Of a stretch of 64,000 nucleotides of DNA, positions 24,773-34,400 are shown piece by piece. A program made the translations under genes and the position numbers. The DNA is from Bacillota bacterium. GTDB lineage: Bacteria > Bacillota > Clostridia > Christensenellales > SZUA-584. The stretch spans positions 12,729 through 76,728 of the forward strand of contig JAEXTV010000001.1 of the NCBI GenBank assembly GCA_023406895.1, read 5' to 3'. Position 1 is the first letter of the stretch, and the number at the start of each line of letters is the position of its first letter. A model generated the notes under the pieces. The model saw nothing but the letters and a program-made list of their open reading frames with translations. It made no database searches and was not told the DNA's origin.

Positions 24773-27121
24773 TTGCAGAGTTTTTTTGAGCGCCCGGCAC
24801 TTGCCGAAGGCACACGTGAAAAGACAGCGGCCATTCAGGCGGCGACAGGCTTATGCGAGCCAGTTGCGGCCTTGCTGTGCCGCAGAGGCATCGATACGCC
24901 TGACGCTGCCAAACGCTTTTTGCATCCGGGGCCGGAACAGTTTCACGACCCGCTGCTGTTGCCGGATATGGGAGAAGCCGTTCAAAGAATTAAAAATGCG
25001 GTTGAAACGGGCGAGAAGATCACGGTATTCTGCGATTATGACGCGGATGGCACCACGGGCGGCTGCGCACTCTATTTGCATTTAAAAAGCGCGGGTGCCA
25101 TTGTCAACATTTTAACGCCGAACCGCCATAAAGAGGGCTATGGCCTCAACGCGGCGGTGGTGGAGCAAATGGCGGGTGACGGCTGTTCACTGATCATCAC
25201 TGTAGACTGCGGCATTACAAATGTGGAGGAAACGGGCCTTGCGCGCAGCCTCGGCATGGATGTGGTGATTACCGATCATCATGAATGCGGCGATATCCTG
25301 CCCGATACCCCGTACATCATCAACGCGAAACGAGCGGATAACGTGTATCCCGACTTAAACCTTGCGGGGTGCGGCGTGGCGTTTAAGCTGATTCACGCGC
25401 TGTCGTCGCTGGCCGAGGCGATGCGCTATATCGATCTCATTGCAATCGGCACCATTACGGATATTGTGCCGCTGCTCGGCGAAAACCGCGTGATTGCCTA
25501 TATGGGGCTCGATAAGATGCGCAAAAGCCCATCCGCCGGTGTGGCGGCGCTCGCGCAGGCTGCGGGCATCAACCTCGAAGAGGTATCATCCTTCAATATC
25601 AGTTTTGGCCTTGGCCCGCGCATTAACGCCGCGGGGCGCATGGATACGGCCGAAGCGGCCATAGACATTCTGAAAAGCACAAAGCCAAGTGTCGCGCTGA
25701 GCCTGAGTGCCCAGCGGCTCTGCGGGCTCAACGACGCGCGCAAAAAGGACGTTGAAGACATTCTGGCCGACGCGGAAGCGATGATTGACGAATACGGTTA
25801 TCACAGCGACCCGGCCATACTGCTGGCTCAAAGCAGCTGGAATGCGGGCGTTATCGGTATTGCCGCGGCCAAGATCGCGGAAAAGTACACACGCCCCTGC
25901 GTGCTGTTCGGCGGCGAAGACAATCTCGTGGGCTCGGCACGCAGCATCGAGAGCATCAATATTTACGATGTGCTCAGCGTTTTCGCGGACAGATACATAA
26001 AATTCGGCGGCCATTCTCAGGCAGCCGGGCTCACCGTAGCGCCTGAGGTTTTGGAAGGTCTTCGGCGTGATGTGTGCGATTATATTCGCGCGCATTATGA
26101 CGACAGGGCCTTTGTGCGGATGAAGCTGTACGACTTGGCGCTGCATGCCGGGGAGATTACGCGCGAATTGGTGGAGGATATCAAACGGCTTGAACCGTTC
26201 GGACAGAATAACGAAAAACCCGCCGTGGCGGTGCTGGGCGGAGATGTTCTCTCATCGCGTTTTGTCGGTAAAAATGAGCAGCCGCATTTGAAGCTCGTGA
26301 TCGGGCAGAACGCAAGAAAGATAGACGCTGTGGCGTTTTACTATAAGGATACGCACGCGCTTATACCGGGGCGTGCCGATTTTCTGTGTGAGCCGGGTAT
26401 CGACAGCATGACAAACCGGCCGCAGCTGATTGTGCGCGATATTGTTTATTATCAGGATGATGCGCTGATTCGCAGTTTTCTTAACGCCAATGCCGAGAGC
26501 TTTGCAAAAGGGTTTTTGGACGAGGTTTCTGCGCTTGGTGCCTCCGAGTTTGGGATGCCAGATGAAGCTTCGTTTACGGAGGCGCTTCAAGACGCGCTTG
26601 CGCAAAGCCGCTTTGGGCTGTGCGTCAGTGTGCAGACGGCACCCGCGCTGAAGCGCGTGCTGGGTTTGGCGAGTGTCCGGGAAGCCATGAAGCAGGGACG
26701 GCTGATATTATGGGATCACAAGTCGTTTTCGCCCGATAACTGCATCGCCTGCGGGATGGCGGCCGGGCATACCCGCGTGCTCTGCGTCGGAGCGAATCCG
26801 AATACGTACTTATTTGATGATGAGATGCGAACGGCCTATCATAATCACGCTGCGAGTGTTTTTCTTAATCGCGACAAGCTGCTCGGTGTTTACCGCGCGC
26901 TGGGGGCCATGCTCAAACGGCCGCGCACGGTGGCTGACATTGCGCGCAAGCTGTCGCTGTCTTTGGAATCGGCTGCCTTCGCAACACGTGTGCTCAGTGA
27001 GCTTAAGTTGCTCACTATCGACAAAAGTGATAGAATACTGGCGTTAAACGAGGGGCAGCCGCGAAGAGAGCTTCGTCAAAGCCGCTGTTACTCAAACTTT
27101 GAGGACTTATTGAATGGATGA
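24773..27121 (+). CDS. recJ: Single-stranded-DNA-specific exonuclease RecJ
   Basis: 782 residues, TTG start. DHH-family metal motifs: VFCDYDADGTTGGCALYLH, IITVDCGITN, VVITDHHECGD, and GPRINAAGRMDTAEAAIDIL; the DHHA1 part has FGGHSQAAGLTV. RecJ degrades single-stranded DNA 5 to 3 in recombination, mismatch and base-excision repair. A C-terminal extension (about 580-782) with a possible winged-helix region (RTVADIARKLSLSLESAAFA) is longer than the minimal core, as in other Firmicutes. It overlaps the rel start by eight bases. Confidence 0.96.
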   Translation: MQSFFERPALAEGTREKTAAIQAATGLCEPVAALLCRRGIDTPDAAKRFLHPGPEQFHDPLLLPDMGEAVQRIKNAVETGEKITVFCDYDADGTTGGCALYLHLKSAGAIVNILTPNRHKEGYGLNAAVVEQMAGDGCSLIITVDCGITNVEETGLARSLGMDVVITDHHECGDILPDTPYIINAKRADNVYPDLNLAGCGVAFKLIHALSSLAEAMRYIDLIAIGTITDIVPLLGENRVIAYMGLDKMRKSPSAGVAALAQAAGINLEEVSSFNISFGLGPRINAAGRMDTAEAAIDILKSTKPSVALSLSAQRLCGLNDARKKDVEDILADAEAMIDEYGYHSDPAILLAQSSWNAGVIGIAAAKIAEKYTRPCVLFGGEDNLVGSARSIESINIYDVLSVFADRYIKFGGHSQAAGLTVAPEVLEGLRRDVCDYIRAHYDDRAFVRMKLYDLALHAGEITRELVEDIKRLEPFGQNNEKPAVAVLGGDVLSSRFVGKNEQPHLKLVIGQNARKIDAVAFYYKDTHALIPGRADFLCEPGIDSMTNRPQLIVRDIVYYQDDALIRSFLNANAESFAKGFLDEVSALGASEFGMPDEASFTEALQDALAQSRFGLCVSVQTAPALKRVLGLASVREAMKQGRLILWDHKSFSPDNCIACGMAAGHTRVLCVGANPNTYLFDDEMRTAYHNHAASVFLNRDKLLGVYRALGAMLKRPRTVADIARKLSLSLESAAFATRVLSELKLLTIDKSDRILALNEGQPRRELRQSRCYSNFEDLLNG

Positions 27122-29276
27122 TAAAAGCAGAAGCCAAAAACCGCTGATAGAAAAAGTTAAAGAAAACTACTCAGAGGAGGATCAGGTCTTTTTTGAAAAA
27201 GCCTACGCGTATGCCGAAAAAGCGCACGAAGGACAGATGCGTCTGTCCGGCGAACCTTTTTTTATGCACCCTTACGAGGTGGCCGGTATACTCGTTGACT
27301 TAGGACTTGATATGTCCACCGTGGTGGCGGGACTGTTTCACGACATCGTGGAAGATACCGATGTGACGCTGGAGGAGATCAAAGAAAAATTCGGCGCCGA
27401 AACGGCTCAGATTGTGGACGGTGTGACCAAGGTCGGCAAGGTGAGCTTCTCATCCAAGGAAGAGCACCAGGCGGAATATCTGAGAAAGATGTTTCTGGCC
27501 ATGGCCAATGATATCCGCGTGATTCTTGTGAAGCTGGCCGACAGACTGCACAACATGAGAACGCTCAAATACCAGAGCGAGGAAAAGCGCCTCGAAAAAT
27601 CCAAGGAGACACTGGAGATTTTTGCGCCGCTTGCGCATCGTCTCGGTATCAACGCGATCAAATGGGAACTCGAGGACCTGGCTTTAAAATATATCGATGA
27701 GAAAGCGTATTATGAAATTGCCGCCAAGCTCACCGATACGCGCGCGGAACGCCGCGAGTACATCAATGCCGTGGTCGAAGAGATCAAGCAGCATTTGAAG
27801 AAAATCAAGGTGAACGCCGAAATTGAAGGGCGTCCCAAGCATATTTACAGCATTTACACAAAGATCCATAAGAAGCACAAAGCGTTTGAGGAAGTGTATG
27901 ATCTGATTGCCGTGCGCATTGTGGTGGAAACCGTGCGCGACTGTTATGCGGTGCTTGGCACGGTGCATACCGTATGGAAGCCGATACCGGGGCGGTTTAA
28001 GGATTATATTGCGGTGCCCAAACAGAACATGTACCAGTCGATTCACACCACGGTATTGGGGCGCGACGGGCGGCCTTTTGAGGTGCAGATACGCACCAAG
28101 GAGATGCATTCCACGGCGGAATACGGCATCGCGGCGCACTGGCATTATAAAGAAGGCACGCAGCAGAGCGAAATGGACAACAAGCTCGTGTGGCTGCGCG
28201 AGCTGCTCGAATGGCAGACGGACACCAAGGACTCGCGCGAGTTCATGGAAACGCTCAAGATCGACTTCTTTTCCGATAAGGTGTATGTATTTACGCCCAA
28301 GGGCGATGTCAAAGAGTTTACGCAAGGCTCGACGCCGCTTGACTTTGCTTACGGCATCCACAGCGAAATCGGCAACAAGTGCACGGGCGCGAAGATCAAC
28401 GGCAAGATCGTGCCGCTGTCCTACCAACTGCAGTCGGGTGATATCGTGGAGATCATCACGTCGGCGGCTTCCAAAGGCCCCTCGCGGGATTGGCTGAAAA
28501 TTGTTAAGACCTCTCAGGCCAAGAGCAAGATTAAGAATTGGCTCAGGAAAGAATATAAGGAAGAGAACATCGTTAAAGGCCGCGACATGCTGGAAAAGGA
28601 AGCGCGCCGTCGCGGTTATGATTTGAAAACGCTGTTCAAATCCGAATGGCTCAAGGATATTTACAAGAAGTTCACGCTGCAAAGCGCTGAGGATATCTAT
28701 TCGGCAGTCGGGTACGGCGGCATCACGACGGGGCAGATCCTGCATAAGCTGATTGAGGAATACCGCCGGGAGAACAAGCCTGCATTTGATAAACCCGTCA
28801 CGCAGACGCGCAGCGCGCGCACGGGCGAATCCAGCGGCATCATCGTGAAGGGGTATGACGATATGGTCGTGCGGTTTGCCAAGTGCTGCAACCCGGTGCC
28901 GGGCGACGGTATCGTGGGGTACATCACGCGCGGACGCGGCGTATCCGTGCACCGCAGCGACTGTTCCAACGTCACATCGGAGGATTTTGAATCGGGCCGG
29001 ATGATTGAAGTGAGCTGGTCGACCGGCGAAAAATCGAGCTATAACGTGGAAATTCAGGTGACCGCGGAAGACCGCACGGGCCTGATTGCGGAAGTGAGCA
29101 ACAAGCTTTTCAGTATGGGCTTTTCCATCACGTCCGTCAACGCGCGCATGGGCAAAAACCGTGTCGCCAATATGGTTTTCGGCTTTGAAATTTCCGAATC
29201 ATCGCAGCTCGACACGATCACAAAATCACTAAAAAGCATAACGGGTGTGCGGGACGTCTACCGCATTCACAAATAG
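27114..29276 (+). CDS. relA: Bifunctional (p)ppGpp synthetase/hydrolase Rel
   Basis: 720 residues. HD hydrolase domain (GEPFFMHPYEVAGIL, GLFHDIVEDT), synthetase domain with the bifunctional-type RFKD motif (PGRFKDYIAVPK) and EVQIRTKEMHSTAEYGIAAH, TGS domain (VYVFTPKGDVKEFTQG), a conserved-cysteine domain (RFAKCCNPVPGDGIVGY) and a C-terminal ACT domain (IQVTAEDRTGLIAEVSNKL). Intact HD residues and RFKD imply both synthesis and hydrolysis of the alarmone, controlled by uncharged tRNA on the ribosome. The recJ-rel-dtd-MBL-hemZ run is conserved in Clostridia. Confidence 0.97.
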   Translation: MDDKSRSQKPLIEKVKENYSEEDQVFFEKAYAYAEKAHEGQMRLSGEPFFMHPYEVAGILVDLGLDMSTVVAGLFHDIVEDTDVTLEEIKEKFGAETAQIVDGVTKVGKVSFSSKEEHQAEYLRKMFLAMANDIRVILVKLADRLHNMRTLKYQSEEKRLEKSKETLEIFAPLAHRLGINAIKWELEDLALKYIDEKAYYEIAAKLTDTRAERREYINAVVEEIKQHLKKIKVNAEIEGRPKHIYSIYTKIHKKHKAFEEVYDLIAVRIVVETVRDCYAVLGTVHTVWKPIPGRFKDYIAVPKQNMYQSIHTTVLGRDGRPFEVQIRTKEMHSTAEYGIAAHWHYKEGTQQSEMDNKLVWLRELLEWQTDTKDSREFMETLKIDFFSDKVYVFTPKGDVKEFTQGSTPLDFAYGIHSEIGNKCTGAKINGKIVPLSYQLQSGDIVEIITSAASKGPSRDWLKIVKTSQAKSKIKNWLRKEYKEENIVKGRDMLEKEARRRGYDLKTLFKSEWLKDIYKKFTLQSAEDIYSAVGYGGITTGQILHKLIEEYRRENKPAFDKPVTQTRSARTGESSGIIVKGYDDMVVRFAKCCNPVPGDGIVGYITRGRGVSVHRSDCSNVTSEDFESGRMIEVSWSTGEKSSYNVEIQVTAEDRTGLIAEVSNKLFSMGFSITSVNARMGKNRVANMVFGFEISESSQLDTITKSLKSITGVRDVYRIHK

Positions 29277-29279
29277 CCG

Positions 29280-29726
29280 ATGGTGGCGGTGGTAGAACGC
29301 GTACTCGGTGCGCGCGTGACAGTGGATGGATTGGTCGTGGGCGAAATCGGCAAAGGGCTGCTCGTGCTGCTCGGCGTCGCGCAGGACGATGAAATAAGTG
29401 ATCTGGATTACATTGTACGAAAAACTGTGAACCTGCGCATTTTCCCGGACAACGGTAAAATGTCGCTCAGCGTGAAGGATATCGGCGCGAGCGTGCTCGT
29501 TGTGTCGCAGTTCACGCTGCTCGGTGACGCGCGCAAGGGCAACCGGCCCGATTTCGGCGGTGCGGCCAATGCGGCGCATGCAAAGAGACTGTATGAAGCG
29601 TGTATCGAAGCTTTCCGTGCGGAGGGGATCAATACGGCGACGGGCGAATTCGGCGCGGACATGAAAGTAGAATCAATCGGAGACGGCCCGGTGACGATAC
29701 TGCTGGACAGCAAGAGACGATTCTAG
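29280..29726 (+). CDS. dtd: D-aminoacyl-tRNA deacylase
   Basis: 148 residues, normal for the family. The two trans-acting active-site strands are present: SQFTLLGDARKGNRPDF and DGPVTILLDS (GP motif). It removes D-amino acids and glycine wrongly attached to tRNA. It begins three bases after the rel stop, an arrangement found widely in Firmicutes. No strong RBS is seen, so translation likely depends on coupling to rel. Confidence 0.96.
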   Translation: MVAVVERVLGARVTVDGLVVGEIGKGLLVLLGVAQDDEISDLDYIVRKTVNLRIFPDNGKMSLSVKDIGASVLVVSQFTLLGDARKGNRPDFGGAANAAHAKRLYEACIEAFRAEGINTATGEFGADMKVESIGDGPVTILLDSKRRF

Positions 29727-29736
29727 GGAGGAACAC

Positions 29737-30363
29737 ATGAAAGTCATTCAAATCGCGGTGGGCGAACTGATGGCCAACGCATTTGTGGTATATAAGGAAG
29801 GCTCAAGCAAGGCGTTCGTGGTGGATCCGGGCGCGGATTATGCGCGCATCAGGGAGCGTCTTGACGACAACGGCATCACCGAGGTCACGCATATATTGCT
29901 GACGCACGGCCACTTTGACCATATCGGTGCGGTGGCTCAGCTTGCGGCCGATACGGGTGCGAAGGTGTGCATACACCGGCGCGACGCCGCGATGCTGCAA
30001 AGCGACACACAGAGCCTTGCGGTGGTTGCGGGGCTTTCCATTGAGCCCGTTCAGCCGGATATCCTGTTTGAAGGCGGCGAGATCATCGTGGCGGCGGATA
30101 TCGAGGTGGAGGTGCTGCATACGCCTGGTCATTCGGGCGGCTGCGTCTGTTATCTGGCGGAGGATGCAATGTTTTCGGGCGATACGCTGTTTTATATGTA
30201 CTGCGGACGCACGGATTTTCCGGGCAGCGATGCGGATGAGTACGATCATTCCCTGCACGATGTGCTGGGGCGTTTGAAAAAGGACTACACCGTGTACACG
30301 GGCCACGGCATTAAAACCACGCTTTTTGCGGAATTTGCAAACAATCCGTTTCTTAAACCATGA
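29737..30363 (+). CDS. MBL-fold metallo-hydrolase
   Basis: 208 residues. The zinc-binding signature HGHFDHIG lies near residue 58, followed by HTPGHSGGCVCYL near 129, SGDTLFYMYCGRTDFPGSD near 148 and a terminal YTGHGIKTT. This matches the glyoxalase II-like YcbL/YqgX group of binuclear zinc hydrolases; thioester or related hydrolysis is expected but the substrate cannot be told. RBS GGGAGG. The stop overlaps the hemZ start (ATGA). Confidence 0.93.
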   Translation: MKVIQIAVGELMANAFVVYKEGSSKAFVVDPGADYARIRERLDDNGITEVTHILLTHGHFDHIGAVAQLAADTGAKVCIHRRDAAMLQSDTQSLAVVAGLSIEPVQPDILFEGGEIIVAADIEVEVLHTPGHSGGCVCYLAEDAMFSGDTLFYMYCGRTDFPGSDADEYDHSLHDVLGRLKKDYTVYTGHGIKTTLFAEFANNPFLKP

Positions 30364-31808
30364 CGGCGCTTCATACCACACATCCCGAATTCTTCAACGA
30401 CATCTGCGAGGCGATGCGCCTGTTTATCGACACGCGGCGCATTGAGCTGCTCGAAAAGCCCGAAGCGGCGGCCGAAGGCCATTCGGTGCTGCATACGTTC
30501 GAACTGAGCGGCGGCAAGATGACAAGCACGGCCCGGTTTTTTTTGGACGGCGTTTTCATATCGGAGAATACGTTTACAGGTATGATACCGGCAGGCGCGC
30601 TCGAGAAAAAACGAGAGGCCAAACGCGCGTCCAAAATCAGCGTTTACAGGGCGCTGCTTGCTCATTTTAAATCGCCGCTGCCGTGGGGATCGCTCACCGG
30701 CATACGCCCCACCAAGCTGCTGCGCGACAGCGAAGCGCTGCTCGGCACGCAACACGCCAAATCGCTTTTTTTGAACACTTTTGACGTATCACCTCAGAAA
30801 TATACGCTGGCCAAAGCGATTGTGGACGCTCAGGCCGGGCTTTTTCCCAAAGACGGTGAGCTTGATTTGTATATCGGCATACCGTTTTGTGTGACGCGGT
30901 GCGCGTACTGCTCGTTCGCGTCGTACACGCCCGATGTGTTTAAGGACGCGGAAGAACAATATGTGCAGGCACTGCTCGCGGAGCTTGAGTGCGCGGAGAC
31001 GATCATCGGCAGCAGGCGTGTGCGCGCACTGTATGTGGGCGGGGGCACACCCACGGCACTCTCGCCGCACAGCCTTGAGAAAGTATTGAACCGTGCGTCG
31101 CAGCTTGCGAAGAACGCGGTTGAATTCACGGTGGAAGCGGGCCGGCCTGATACCATCACGGGTGAAAAACTGGCGCTGATCAAAGCCTCGGGCGCGCGGC
31201 GTCTTAGCGTGAACGCGCAGACGATGTTTGACGAAACGCTACAGCGCATCGGGCGGCGGCACACGGCGGCAGAGTTTCTCGCCGCCTATGAGCTCGCGAC
31301 ACAGGCGGGCTTTGATGCCATCAATGTGGATTTAATTGCGGGGCTGCCGGGGGAAACGCAGGCGCACATGGCGCAGTCGCTGCGGCAGGTGATGGCGCTT
31401 GACCCTGCGAATATCACGGTGCACACGCTCGCCGTGAAGCGCGCGTCCAAGTTCGCGGAGGCCAATATGGGCGCATTCCCGACCGACACGCAGACAGCGC
31501 AGACGCTGGAAACGGCGCACGCGATGCTCGAAGCGGCGGGCTATCACGCGTATTACATGTACCGCCAGAAGTATATGAAGGGCAGCCTCGAAAACGCGGG
31601 CTACACGCGGCCCGGGGCTGCATGCCTTTACAATATCGACAACATGGAGGAGCTTTGCGACGTGCTCGCTTTCGGTGCGGGCGCGATTTCCAAGCGGCTT
31701 TTTAACGGCGGCGCGCGCATAGAACGCGCGGCGAACGTGAAGGACTTAAAGGGGTACATCGAGCGGCACGCGGAAATGGCGGAGGCCAAGCGCAAGCTGT
31801 TTGAATAA
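30360..31808 (+). CDS. hemZ: Radical SAM coproporphyrinogen dehydrogenase-like HemZ
   Basis: 482 residues. The radical SAM cysteines are C177, C181 and C184 in IPFCVTRCAYCSFASY. Downstream: YVGGGTPTALSP (SAM-binding GGGTPT), EFTVEAGRPDTIT, RLSVNAQTMFDETL and DLIAGLPGETQ. The N-terminal 160 residues are the HemZ-specific extension with LTGIRPTKLL. HemZ proteins are oxygen-independent coproporphyrinogen oxidase homologues; whether this organism makes heme is not shown by the window, and related proteins such as HemW are chaperones. Coupled to the MBL gene by a four-base overlap. Confidence 0.94.
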   Translation: MTALHTTHPEFFNDICEAMRLFIDTRRIELLEKPEAAAEGHSVLHTFELSGGKMTSTARFFLDGVFISENTFTGMIPAGALEKKREAKRASKISVYRALLAHFKSPLPWGSLTGIRPTKLLRDSEALLGTQHAKSLFLNTFDVSPQKYTLAKAIVDAQAGLFPKDGELDLYIGIPFCVTRCAYCSFASYTPDVFKDAEEQYVQALLAELECAETIIGSRRVRALYVGGGTPTALSPHSLEKVLNRASQLAKNAVEFTVEAGRPDTITGEKLALIKASGARRLSVNAQTMFDETLQRIGRRHTAAEFLAAYELATQAGFDAINVDLIAGLPGETQAHMAQSLRQVMALDPANITVHTLAVKRASKFAEANMGAFPTDTQTAQTLETAHAMLEAAGYHAYYMYRQKYMKGSLENAGYTRPGAACLYNIDNMEELCDVLAFGAGAISKRLFNGGARIERAANVKDLKGYIERHAEMAEAKRKLFE

Positions 31809-32041
31809 TTAGGCTTAAAGCAGAAGAATAGCCCGTCCCTTATCTTGCTTAAGAATAAACGCTGGCGGTTGAAAGCGGAACGGAGTGCCTGCGTGGCCCG
31901 AAAGAGCAGTATTGCGCAATTGCAGGACGGCATCGTGATCATTCTGTCCTCCGCATCGCCGAAATATGATGCCATTAACGACACCACAAAACCGGCTTTT
32001 TTATCTCTTGGCAGCCAACAGGCGTCATCGAAAAAAACAGG

Positions 32042-32070
32042 TTGACATAAAGGCTTGGTTAAAATATAAT
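32042..32070 (+). promoter_or_regulatory. Consensus promoter for DUF177-rpmF
   Basis: TTGACA at 32042-32047, 17-base spacer and TATAAT at 32065-32070: a full consensus sigma-A promoter. The preceding gap from 31809 shows no gene. Confidence 0.92.
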
Positions 32071-32107
32071 TTTACACGTTGACGATTGCCTAGGGGCAGG
32101 TAAAGAG

Positions 32108-32608
32108 ATGAATATTGATTTAAGAGAAGCTCTGCTCAATGAGGGCGAGCTTTATTCGTCGGAATATCACGGCGCGTTTGAGGGGATTGATTTCCTCGGC
32201 GAACGCTACGATTTTCCGCAAGGCATAGACGTCGCGGCGGATTACCGCTATGACGGGGAAGGCGTGATTGTATCCGGGCGCTTCGATGCGAAGGCGACCG
32301 TGACCTGCGCGAGATGCTTAAAACCATTTTTGTATACGATCGGTTTTCATTTTGCCGAGTATTATAAAAAGCAGCCGGAAGAAGGCGAGTATGAATTCGC
32401 TGGCGAATCCATCGAGCTGGACCGGATGCTGGAAGACAATGTGGTGGTCAATCTTCCCACGCGTTTCTTATGCAGGGAAGACTGCAAAGGCCTTTGCAGC
32501 CACTGTGGGAAAGACTTAAACGAAGGCGAATGCGGCTGCCGGCCCGATGTGGATCCGGACAATCCGTTTGCCGGTCTTTCAAAACTGTACGATGACGAGG
32601 AGGTGTAG
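32108..32608 (+). CDS. DUF177 (YceD) family protein
   Basis: 166 residues. The family core VTCARCLKPF and the C-terminal CREDCKGLCSHCGKDLNEGECGC are typical, giving a set of cysteines that could bind zinc. YceD/DUF177 proteins are almost always encoded directly upstream of rpmF, as here (stop and rpmF start four bases apart, the rpmF RBS GGAGG lying inside the end of this gene). In Escherichia coli and plants the family is linked to 23S rRNA or large-subunit biogenesis; the exact role is unresolved. Confidence 0.92.
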   Translation: MNIDLREALLNEGELYSSEYHGAFEGIDFLGERYDFPQGIDVAADYRYDGEGVIVSGRFDAKATVTCARCLKPFLYTIGFHFAEYYKKQPEEGEYEFAGESIELDRMLEDNVVVNLPTRFLCREDCKGLCSHCGKDLNEGECGCRPDVDPDNPFAGLSKLYDDEEV

Positions 32609-32612
32609 ATAA

Positions 32613-32810
32613 ATGGCGGTACCAAAAAGAAGAACATCCAAACAGCGCACACATACAAGAAAGTCTGCAAACTTTAAGCTGACAGCGCCCGGCATCGCGG
32701 CTTGTCCGCAGTGTCACGCGATGAAGCTGACGCACAGAGTTTGCCCGACATGCGGGTATTATAACGGACGGCATGTGATGGATACCGAGAAAAAGGAGAA
32801 GGCGCAGTAA
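32613..32810 (+). CDS. rpmF: 50S ribosomal protein L32
   Basis: 65 residues. MAVPKRRTSKQRTHTRKS is the classic bL32 start, followed by the zinc-ribbon pairs CPQCH and CPTCGYYNGR. The four cysteines mark the zinc-binding (C+) form. It is cotranscribed with DUF177 from the consensus promoter at 32042 and ended by a strong hairpin. Confidence 0.98.
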   Translation: MAVPKRRTSKQRTHTRKSANFKLTAPGIAACPQCHAMKLTHRVCPTCGYYNGRHVMDTEKKEKAQ

Positions 32811-32835
32811 GCACCGCTCGTTTTTCACGAACAAC

Positions 32836-32880
32836 GAAAAATAGGCGCTTTCCGCAAGGAAGGTGCCTGATTATTTTTCA
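32836..32880. terminator. Long, probably bidirectional terminator after rpmF
   Basis: GAAAAATA (32836-32843) pairs with TATTTTTC (32872-32879), and an inner stem AGGCGCTTTCC with GGAAGGTGCCT (32843-32853 with 32858-32868, containing wobbles) closes a GCAA tetraloop. A-run and T-run flank it on both sides. Confidence 0.82.
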
Positions 32881-33036
32881 GGCACAATTGACTTTTTTAG
32901 GTTATAAGCCAAGTGCTGCTGCGCTCGTTCAATGAGCGAATCAAGTATGACCGGCAGCCTGAAAAGGATCGATTGCCGCATCCTTTTGTGATTCTTTTTA
33001 TCATATTGACGTATATGATATTATATAGAAAAAAAG

Positions 33037-33065
33037 TTGCAATGGTTTTGTATTTTTTATATACT
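33037..33065 (+). promoter_or_regulatory. Promoter of plsX-acpP-rnc
   Basis: TTGCAA at 33037-33042, 17-base spacer and TATACT at 33060-33065. The predicted start near 33072 leaves about 26 bases before the TTG start of plsX. I see no clear FapR-type palindrome here. Confidence 0.75.
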
Positions 33066-33097
33066 ACCCATATAAAATGAAGATAAGAGGTGGACGG

Positions 33098-34102
33098 TTG
33101 AAAGTCATTGTTGACGCTATGGGCGGGGACAACGCGCCGCAGGCCATCATTGAAGGATGCATGCTCGCGCTTAAAAGTATGCCCGATCTGCACATCACGC
33201 TGACGGGGCTTTCCGATGTCATCGAAAAAGAACTCAGCCAATATGAGTTTGACGCATCGCGTATAAATATTGTGAATGCGACTCAAGTTATAGATATGGC
33301 GGAATCACCCGTGGAAGCAATCCGCCAAAAGAGCGATTCGTCGCTTGTGGTGGGGCTTCGGCTGCTCAAAGACGGCGAAGGCAGCGTGTTCATTACCGCT
33401 GGCAGCACTGGCGCAACGATTGCGGGTGCGACGCTGATTGTGAAGCGGCTGCCGGGCGTAAAACGCCCCGCGCTGGCCCCGCTGCTGCCGAGCAAAACCG
33501 GAAAGGTGCTGCTGATTGACTGCGGCGCGAATTCCGAATGCCGTCCGTCGTTCCTTGCCCAATTTGCGCTGATGGGCAGCGCGTATATGAACAGGGTTGA
33601 AGGAATTGAAAACCCGCGCGTTGGGCTTGTGAACAACGGTGCGGAAGCCGAAAAGGGCAACGAGCTGACCAAAGCGGCTTATAAGCTTTTGGAAGAGATG
33701 CCTGTCAATTTCGTGGGAAATGCGGAAGGGCGCGATCTCGTATCGGGCGATTTTGATGTCATCGTCTGCGACGGGTTTACAGGCAACGTGATACTGAAGT
33801 TTATGGAAGGTGTGGCCGGCGTCCTCATGAGCCTGCTCTCCAAGGAACTCAAAAGCACGCTGCGCACGAAGATCGGCGCGGGGCTTGCAATGCCCGCGTT
33901 CAAACGGTTTAAAAAGCGGATGGACTATACCGAATACGGCGGTGCGCTGCTGCTGGGTGTCAACGGCGGCGTTGTGAAAGCCCACGGGTCGTCCAACGCC
34001 AAGGCGATTCTTAGCACTTTGCGGCAGGCAGCCGGGTTTATCAAAGGCGATGTCGTTAATGTAATAAAAGAAGAAGTTTCAAAAGTGGCACTCAGCGACT
34101 AA
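33098..34102 (+). CDS. plsX: Phosphate acyltransferase PlsX
   Basis: 334 residues. The family start KVIVDAMGGDNAPQAIIEG, IFIT-type ITAGSTGATIAGATLIVKR, LLIDCGANSE and CDGFTGNVILKFMEG are all seen. PlsX makes acyl-phosphate from acyl-ACP, which PlsY (gene at 50819 in this window) transfers to glycerol 3-phosphate. An ATG at 33077 is in frame, but it would lie about five bases from the predicted transcript start without an RBS; TTG 33098 follows AGAGGTGG and gives the normal N-terminus. Confidence 0.96.
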   Translation: MKVIVDAMGGDNAPQAIIEGCMLALKSMPDLHITLTGLSDVIEKELSQYEFDASRINIVNATQVIDMAESPVEAIRQKSDSSLVVGLRLLKDGEGSVFITAGSTGATIAGATLIVKRLPGVKRPALAPLLPSKTGKVLLIDCGANSECRPSFLAQFALMGSAYMNRVEGIENPRVGLVNNGAEAEKGNELTKAAYKLLEEMPVNFVGNAEGRDLVSGDFDVIVCDGFTGNVILKFMEGVAGVLMSLLSKELKSTLRTKIGAGLAMPAFKRFKKRMDYTEYGGALLLGVNGGVVKAHGSSNAKAILSTLRQAAGFIKGDVVNVIKEEVSKVALSD

Positions 34103-34126
34103 ATAAACGAATTCAGGAGGCTCACA

Positions 34127-34363
34127 ATGGTATTTGAAAAGGTTAGAAAGATCTTGTCCGATCAGCTTGAGATTGACGAAGAAAGCATCACGATGGATTC
34201 CGACCTCGTTGAGGATTTGAAAGCGGATTCGCTGGCTATCGTTGAGCTCATCATGGATCTGGAGCAGGAATTTGATCTTGATATTCCGGATGATGAACTG
34301 CCCAAAGTGGTAACGGTGAAGGACGTTGTGACCTATATCGAGAAAAACGTTGGCGGTTTCTAA
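34127..34363 (+). CDS. acpP: Acyl carrier protein
   Basis: 78 residues, acidic, with the phosphopantetheine serine S35 in KADSLAIVELIMDLEQEF (usual form DSLDxVELV). It carries growing acyl chains for fatty acid and lipid synthesis and is the donor for PlsX. RBS CAGGAGG. In Bacillus fabD and fabG lie between plsX and acpP; here they are absent, so the fatty acid synthesis genes must be elsewhere. Confidence 0.97.
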   Translation: MVFEKVRKILSDQLEIDEESITMDSDLVEDLKADSLAIVELIMDLEQEFDLDIPDDELPKVVTVKDVVTYIEKNVGGF

Positions 34364-34372
34364 GGCAGTTTA

Positions 34373-34400
34373 TACCCGGAGCGGTGATTTGCTCCGGGTA
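34373..34400 (+). other. Hairpin between acpP and rnc
   Basis: Perfect 10-bp stem TACCCGGAGC/GCTCCGGGTA with an eight-base loop, starting nine bases after acpP and followed by TTGCTTTGCTT rather than a clean T-run. It could be a weak terminator or an RNase III processing site favouring the abundant acpP message over rnc. Confidence 0.75.

Noticed and set aside
31845..32045. Short frames on both strands before DUF177
   Set aside because: Low support, no RBS; the end of the plus frame overlaps the consensus promoter at 32042.
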